This document shows, in pieces, positions 11,896-14,104 of a stretch of DNA of 14,104 nucleotides. The notes under the pieces were generated by a model. The model was not told the origin of the DNA. It saw only the letters and a list, made by a program, of their open reading frames with translations, and searched no databases. The translations under genes were made by a program, and so were the position numbers. This DNA comes from Clostridiales bacterium (GTDB lineage Bacteria; Bacillota; Clostridia; Oscillospirales; CAG-382), in assembly GCA_004553575.1 (NCBI GenBank), contig SFLA01000027.1:1-14104 (forward strand), in the 5' to 3' direction. Within the stretch, counting starts at the first letter, position 1. Every line of letters starts with the position of its first letter.

Positions 11896-12834
11896 ATGGC
11901 AAGTAAACGTATACTGGTTATCGGTACTGCTAACATCGATTTTCTCTTAAAAACGCCGTTCGTTCCCGCAAGAGGCGAAACGATGATAAGCGAAGGCGGT
12001 TATACCTTTGTTCCCGGCGGAAAAGGTGCCAATTCGGCAATAGCAGCCGCACGGCTCGGAGGAGAGACGGTTTTCTGCACCCGCGTCGGCGACGATGCAT
12101 ACGGCGACCGTCTGCTTCGCATTTACGCCGAGAACGGTATAGACCCCAGATACGTAAAGGTCGACCGAAGCGAGCAGACCGGGCTTGCCGTCGTTATGCT
12201 CGAGCGAAGCGGAGATAACCGGATAATCGTTTTCCCGGGAGCAAACCGCAAAATTAACGAGACGGATATAGAGAATTCCTTCCTCTGCTATCCCGACGCT
12301 GTGCTCACCCAGTTCGAGTGCGGCGAGAAGCAGGTTATTGCCGCGGCGCAGATAGCGGCGGACGAGAATATTCCGTTTTTCCTTGATGCCGGCCCCGCAA
12401 TCCCGGATTTCCCGCTCGGTAAGCTTCGTCAGGTCGAGGTCTTTTCGCCCAACGAGAGCGAGACGGCAATCCTTACCGGTATCCGTCCCAACACGCCCGA
12501 CGATTGTCTGCGTGCCGCAATCGTACTGTGCAACAAGGTAAAAATCAAGTACGTCGTGCTGAAGCTGGGCTCCCGCGGCGCGTTTATATATGACGGAAAG
12601 TACTGCGATATTGTCGAGTCGTACGACGTTGACGCCGTCGATACCACCGCTGCGGGCGACGCATTTACCGCGGCGCTCACTCTTGAGTATATGCGCCACG
12701 GCGATATTTACCGTGCCGTCAAGTACGCCAATGCGGTTGGCGCTCTGACCGTGACAAAGGTCGGCGCACTTTCGTCTCTGCCGAAAGAGAGCGAGGTAAA
12801 GGATTTTCTTCTTAAGCAGAAAGAGACGCTCTGA
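11896..12834 (+). CDS. rbsK: Ribokinase (PfkB-family carbohydrate kinase)
   Basis: Phosphorylates a sugar with ATP, most likely ribose to ribose 5-phosphate; cytoplasmic. PfkB-family features: N-terminal VIGTANIDFLLKT, PGGKGANSAIAAARLG (residues 40-55) which is the ribokinase form of the first signature, CTRVGDDAYGD (61-71), the ribokinase-like SPNESETAILTG (184-195), KLGSRGAFIYDG and DTTAAGDAFTAAL (249-261) with catalytic base Asp255 and the anion hole AAGD. Length 312 aa is typical. GAGG lies 7 nt before ATG 11896. It is a monocistronic gene with its own promoter and a weak hairpin after the stop. No rbs transporter or regulator is adjacent, so other PfkB sugars or a nucleoside cannot be excluded; the GGKGAN motif makes ribokinase the best call. 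Confidence 0.85.
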   Translation: MASKRILVIGTANIDFLLKTPFVPARGETMISEGGYTFVPGGKGANSAIAAARLGGETVFCTRVGDDAYGDRLLRIYAENGIDPRYVKVDRSEQTGLAVVMLERSGDNRIIVFPGANRKINETDIENSFLCYPDAVLTQFECGEKQVIAAAQIAADENIPFFLDAGPAIPDFPLGKLRQVEVFSPNESETAILTGIRPNTPDDCLRAAIVLCNKVKIKYVVLKLGSRGAFIYDGKYCDIVESYDVDAVDTTAAGDAFTAALTLEYMRHGDIYRAVKYANAVGALTVTKVGALSSLPKESEVKDFLLKQKETL

Positions 12835-12854
12835 CAGACATCCGGCTAACAATT

Positions 12855-12888
12855 AATCCGCTCTGCCGTATATACGGAAGGGCGGATT
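12855..12888. terminator. Hairpin between the convergent kinase and SH3b genes
   Basis: AATCCGC (12855-12861) pairs with GCGGATT (12882-12888), and between them CCGTATATACGG is a perfect palindrome. The stem is solid, but the following tract is only ATGTTTG on the plus strand and AATTG on the minus strand, so termination efficiency is uncertain. Confidence 0.55.
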
Positions 12889-12935
12889 ATGTTTGAACAG
12901 CGGTTATATGGCGGCGGCTGCTGTGATTCGTTACT

Positions 12936-13685
12936 TTACGCTTCGGGTTCCTTATCCGTAAGATATTCGGATGAGCACCAGCCGTACTGATTCCCGTAAT
13001 GGACGAACGACCAGCCCGAGCTCTCGTAAAGCACGGTCGCCTTCGAGCGGTAGGTCATGGAAGCCAGAATCTCGTATCCGGTTCCGGGACCGGAGCGCAG
13101 GCGTAAACCGTTTTCCGCGGTGACATAGCGGATTGTTCCGTCGGTTACGGACTCGGGATAAACGTCAAGATCTCCGTAAACGGAGGAGGGGTCCTTGCTC
13201 ACCTCGGCAACGCTTTCTTCCTCGGATATTTCGGAAACTTCGGACACTTCGGAAACTTCGGACACTTCGGACACTTCGGAAATCTCGGAAACTTCGGAAG
13301 TCTCGGACACGGTTCCGGAAACCGGGTCGGATGTGCTGCTCCCGTTTCCTTTTCCCGACCTCGAGGAGACGAGGTAGATAAGAAGCGCGAGCGTCAGTAT
13401 GCTCAGAAGTATGGTTATCGCTACTTTTGCAGTGCTTACCCGGTCGTTCTGCGGGCTCGAATTGCGGTTATCGCTTTCCATAGGCTGCTCCTTTGCCGTA
13501 GCGGGATGCTCTGCGTCGAAGGTCTTGCCGTCCCACTCATAGTCGGCGCAGGCGTTTGTTACCTGCGCTATGTACTCGTGACCGGATTTTAGGCATTTTC
13601 TTGCATATATGGTCTGATCATTGCGGGAGAACGAGCCGGTCTCTCCGCAGTAGCGGCAGGAGCCGCATTTACCGAATTCATTCAC
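12936..13685 (-). CDS. Zinc-ribbon, single-TM, Ser-Glu-repeat, SH3b envelope protein
   Basis: 249 aa. The N-terminus has a cysteine cluster C7-x2-C10-x2-C13 with C31 and C46, which looks like a short zinc-binding domain on the cytoplasmic side. Residues 87-106 (TAKVAITILLSILTLALLIY start region) form one transmembrane helix followed by SSRSGKG, so the C-terminus should be outside. Residues 127-157 are ten x-Ser-Glu triplets, an acidic spacer. Residues about 186-243 are a bacterial SH3 domain (SH3_3): GLRLRSGPGTGYE, then TVLYESSGWSFVHY and GWCSSEYL, a fold that commonly binds peptidoglycan peptides. Overall it looks like a wall-sensing or anchoring protein. I know no named family with this order. 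GTG 13685 start with AAGGGGG 9 nt before it, and a perfect promoter upstream. Single-gene transcript. Confidence 0.8.
   Translation of the reverse strand: MNEFGKCGSCRYCGETGSFSRNDQTIYARKCLKSGHEYIAQVTNACADYEWDGKTFDAEHPATAKEQPMESDNRNSSPQNDRVSTAKVAITILLSILTLALLIYLVSSRSGKGNGSSTSDPVSGTVSETSEVSEISEVSEVSEVSEVSEVSEISEEESVAEVSKDPSSVYGDLDVYPESVTDGTIRYVTAENGLRLRSGPGTGYEILASMTYRSKATVLYESSGWSFVHYGNQYGWCSSEYLTDKEPEA
13221..13310 (-). repeat. Ten tandem 9-nt units encoding x-Ser-Glu
   Basis: Ten direct 9-bp units, each read on the minus strand as a Val/Thr/Ile codon, TCC, then GAA or GAG. Several units are identical, so slippage or unequal recombination could change the copy number in frame. It makes the acidic spacer between the membrane helix and the SH3b domain. 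Confidence 0.95.
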
Positions 13686-13724
13686 TGTGTCAAGCCCCCT
13701 TACCCGTGTGGTTTCTGCAGGTAA

Positions 13725-13753
13725 ATTATACTACAACGAAGCGGGCGTGTCAA
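13725..13753 (-). promoter_or_regulatory. Consensus sigma-A promoter for the SH3b gene
   Basis: On the minus strand, perfect TTGACA (13748-13753) and TATAAT (13725-13730) with a 17-nt spacer. The leader to GTG 13685 is about 33 nt. It shares a 13-nt block over the -10 region with the DUF4127 promoter. Confidence 0.9.
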
Positions 13754-13873
13754 GATTATCGACCCGGGGCACCGTGTTTATTCACTTTTGTATAAAAAGA
13801 CGGAGTCACGCCTGTTTTTTCGCAGTGTTTCTTATTCGGATAAAAAACATATGCAAAAAATTTAAATTTAGGC

Positions 13874-13902
13874 TTGATTTTTAATGTGCGATATGGTATA
13901 AC
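13874..13902 (+). promoter_or_regulatory. Promoter for the tRNA gene
   Basis: TTGATT (13874-13879) and TATAAC (13897-13902) with a 17-nt spacer, about 50 nt before the mature tRNA 5' end. The stretch between the SH3b promoter and this one (13754-13873) holds nothing I can support; it is AT-rich with short ORFs only. Confidence 0.65.
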
Positions 13903-13951
13903 ACCATTGTTATCGGTTTTGCGTACGTCGGTGCGCATAAGCATCCGATTC

Positions 13952-14027
13952 GGGGGCTTAGCTCAGCTGGGAGAGCGCTGCGTTCGCAACGCAGAGGTCG
14001 AGGGTTCGAATCCCTTAGTCTCCACCA
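13952..14027 (+). tRNA. tRNA-Ala(CGC)
   Basis: A full cloverleaf folds: acceptor GGGGGCT with AGTCTCC, D stem GCTC/GAGC, anticodon stem CTGCG/CGCAG with loop TTCGCAA, 5-nt variable loop, T stem GAGGG/CCCTT with loop TTCGAAT, discriminator A and encoded CCA (14025-14027). Anticodon CGC (13985-13987) reads GCG. The third acceptor pair is G3-U70, the identity element recognised by alanyl-tRNA synthetase, which supports the alanine call independently. The acceptor has a second G-U at position 5-68. Confidence 0.97.
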
Positions 14028-14070
14028 AAAATCGACAAGTTTCGACAGAAGCTTGTCGATTTTACTTTTT
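14028..14070 (+). terminator. Hairpin terminator after the tRNA
   Basis: AAAATCGACAAG (14028-14039) pairs perfectly with CTTGTCGATTTT (14052-14063), 12 bp with a 12-nt loop, followed by ACTTTTT. The loop repeats TCGACA, a motif also in the 5' arm. It begins directly after the encoded CCA. Confidence 0.75.
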
Positions 14071-14104
14071 CACTATTAACTCTTCACTTTTCGCTCTTCT
14101 CTTT
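14064..14104. repeat. Pyrimidine-rich heptad repeat, cut off by window edge
   Basis: Seven-nt units ACTCTTC (14079-14085), ACTTTTC (14086-14092), GCTCTTC (14093-14099) and the start of another at 14100, preceded by degenerate units from 14064. Consensus about NCTYTTC. The array continues beyond the window, so its length and borders are unknown. Confidence 0.6.

Noticed and set aside
11947..12852. 301-codon minus-strand ORF
   Set aside because: Shadow of the ribokinase-family gene on the other strand; no motifs.
13221..13310. CRISPR-like direct repeats
   Set aside because: Units are 9 bp, contiguous without spacers, and in frame with a protein.
13195..13377. Plus-strand Ser/Thr/Asp repeat ORF
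   Set aside because: It is the reverse reading of the 9-nt repeat of the SH3b gene; the minus frame has the promoter, TM helix and SH3 domain.
13756..13944. 62-codon minus-strand ORF before the tRNA
   Set aside because: It covers the tRNA promoter, has no Shine-Dalgarno and no recognisable sequence character.

Overview
The window reads as chromosomal DNA of a spore-forming, Gram-positive member of the Clostridia, probably an uncultured gut relative of the Oscillospirales/Ruminococcaceae. The evidence is a SpoIIID orthologue, strong AGGAGG-type ribosome binding sites, near-consensus TTGACA-N17-TATAAT promoters, a dockerin-like secreted protein, a DUF3343/cysteine desulfurase pair and a secreted DUF4127 protein. 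The assignment rests on gene content and style only; no taxonomic marker was compared.

Layout, left to right. A secreted DUF4127 protein (minus strand) runs off the left edge. Diverging from it is an RluA-type pseudouridine synthase followed by a BaiN/YhiN-type flavoprotein, with a 35-codon ORF tiled across the gap between them. The flavoprotein meets a minus-strand cysteine desulfurase tail to tail with a 21-bp overlap. The desulfurase is coupled (TAATG) to a DUF3343 putative sulfur/selenium carrier. Next comes a minus-strand unit: serine-rich lipoprotein, secreted F5/8C-plus-dockerin-like protein, then an M55 D-aminopeptidase, ending at a clear intrinsic terminator. Back-to-back promoters separate this unit from a plus-strand unit of a GH27 alpha-galactosidase-like enzyme, a small cysteine-rich protein and DapF, which ends at a bidirectional terminator shared with galE. 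galE diverges from spoIIID across a short region with a perfect palindrome inside the galE promoter. A ribokinase-like kinase follows spoIIID from its own promoter. The right end has a minus-strand zinc-ribbon/TM/SH3b protein with a Ser-Glu repeat, then tRNA-Ala(CGC), a hairpin terminator and a pyrimidine heptad repeat cut off by the window edge.

Functional themes. Sugar handling: intracellular GH27, GalE and a ribokinase-family kinase. Cell-wall and peptide metabolism: DapF for meso-diaminopimelate, DppA-type D-aminopeptidase, SH3b envelope protein. Extracytoplasmic proteins: DUF4127, lipoprotein, dockerin-like protein. Sulfur or selenium transfer: DUF3343 plus desulfurase. I see no mobile element, phage gene or CRISPR array. 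The parts that look least described are the lipoprotein/dockerin/M55 unit, the zinc-ribbon/TM/SH3b protein, the small cysteine-rich protein between GH27 and DapF, and the palindrome in the galE/spoIIID control region.
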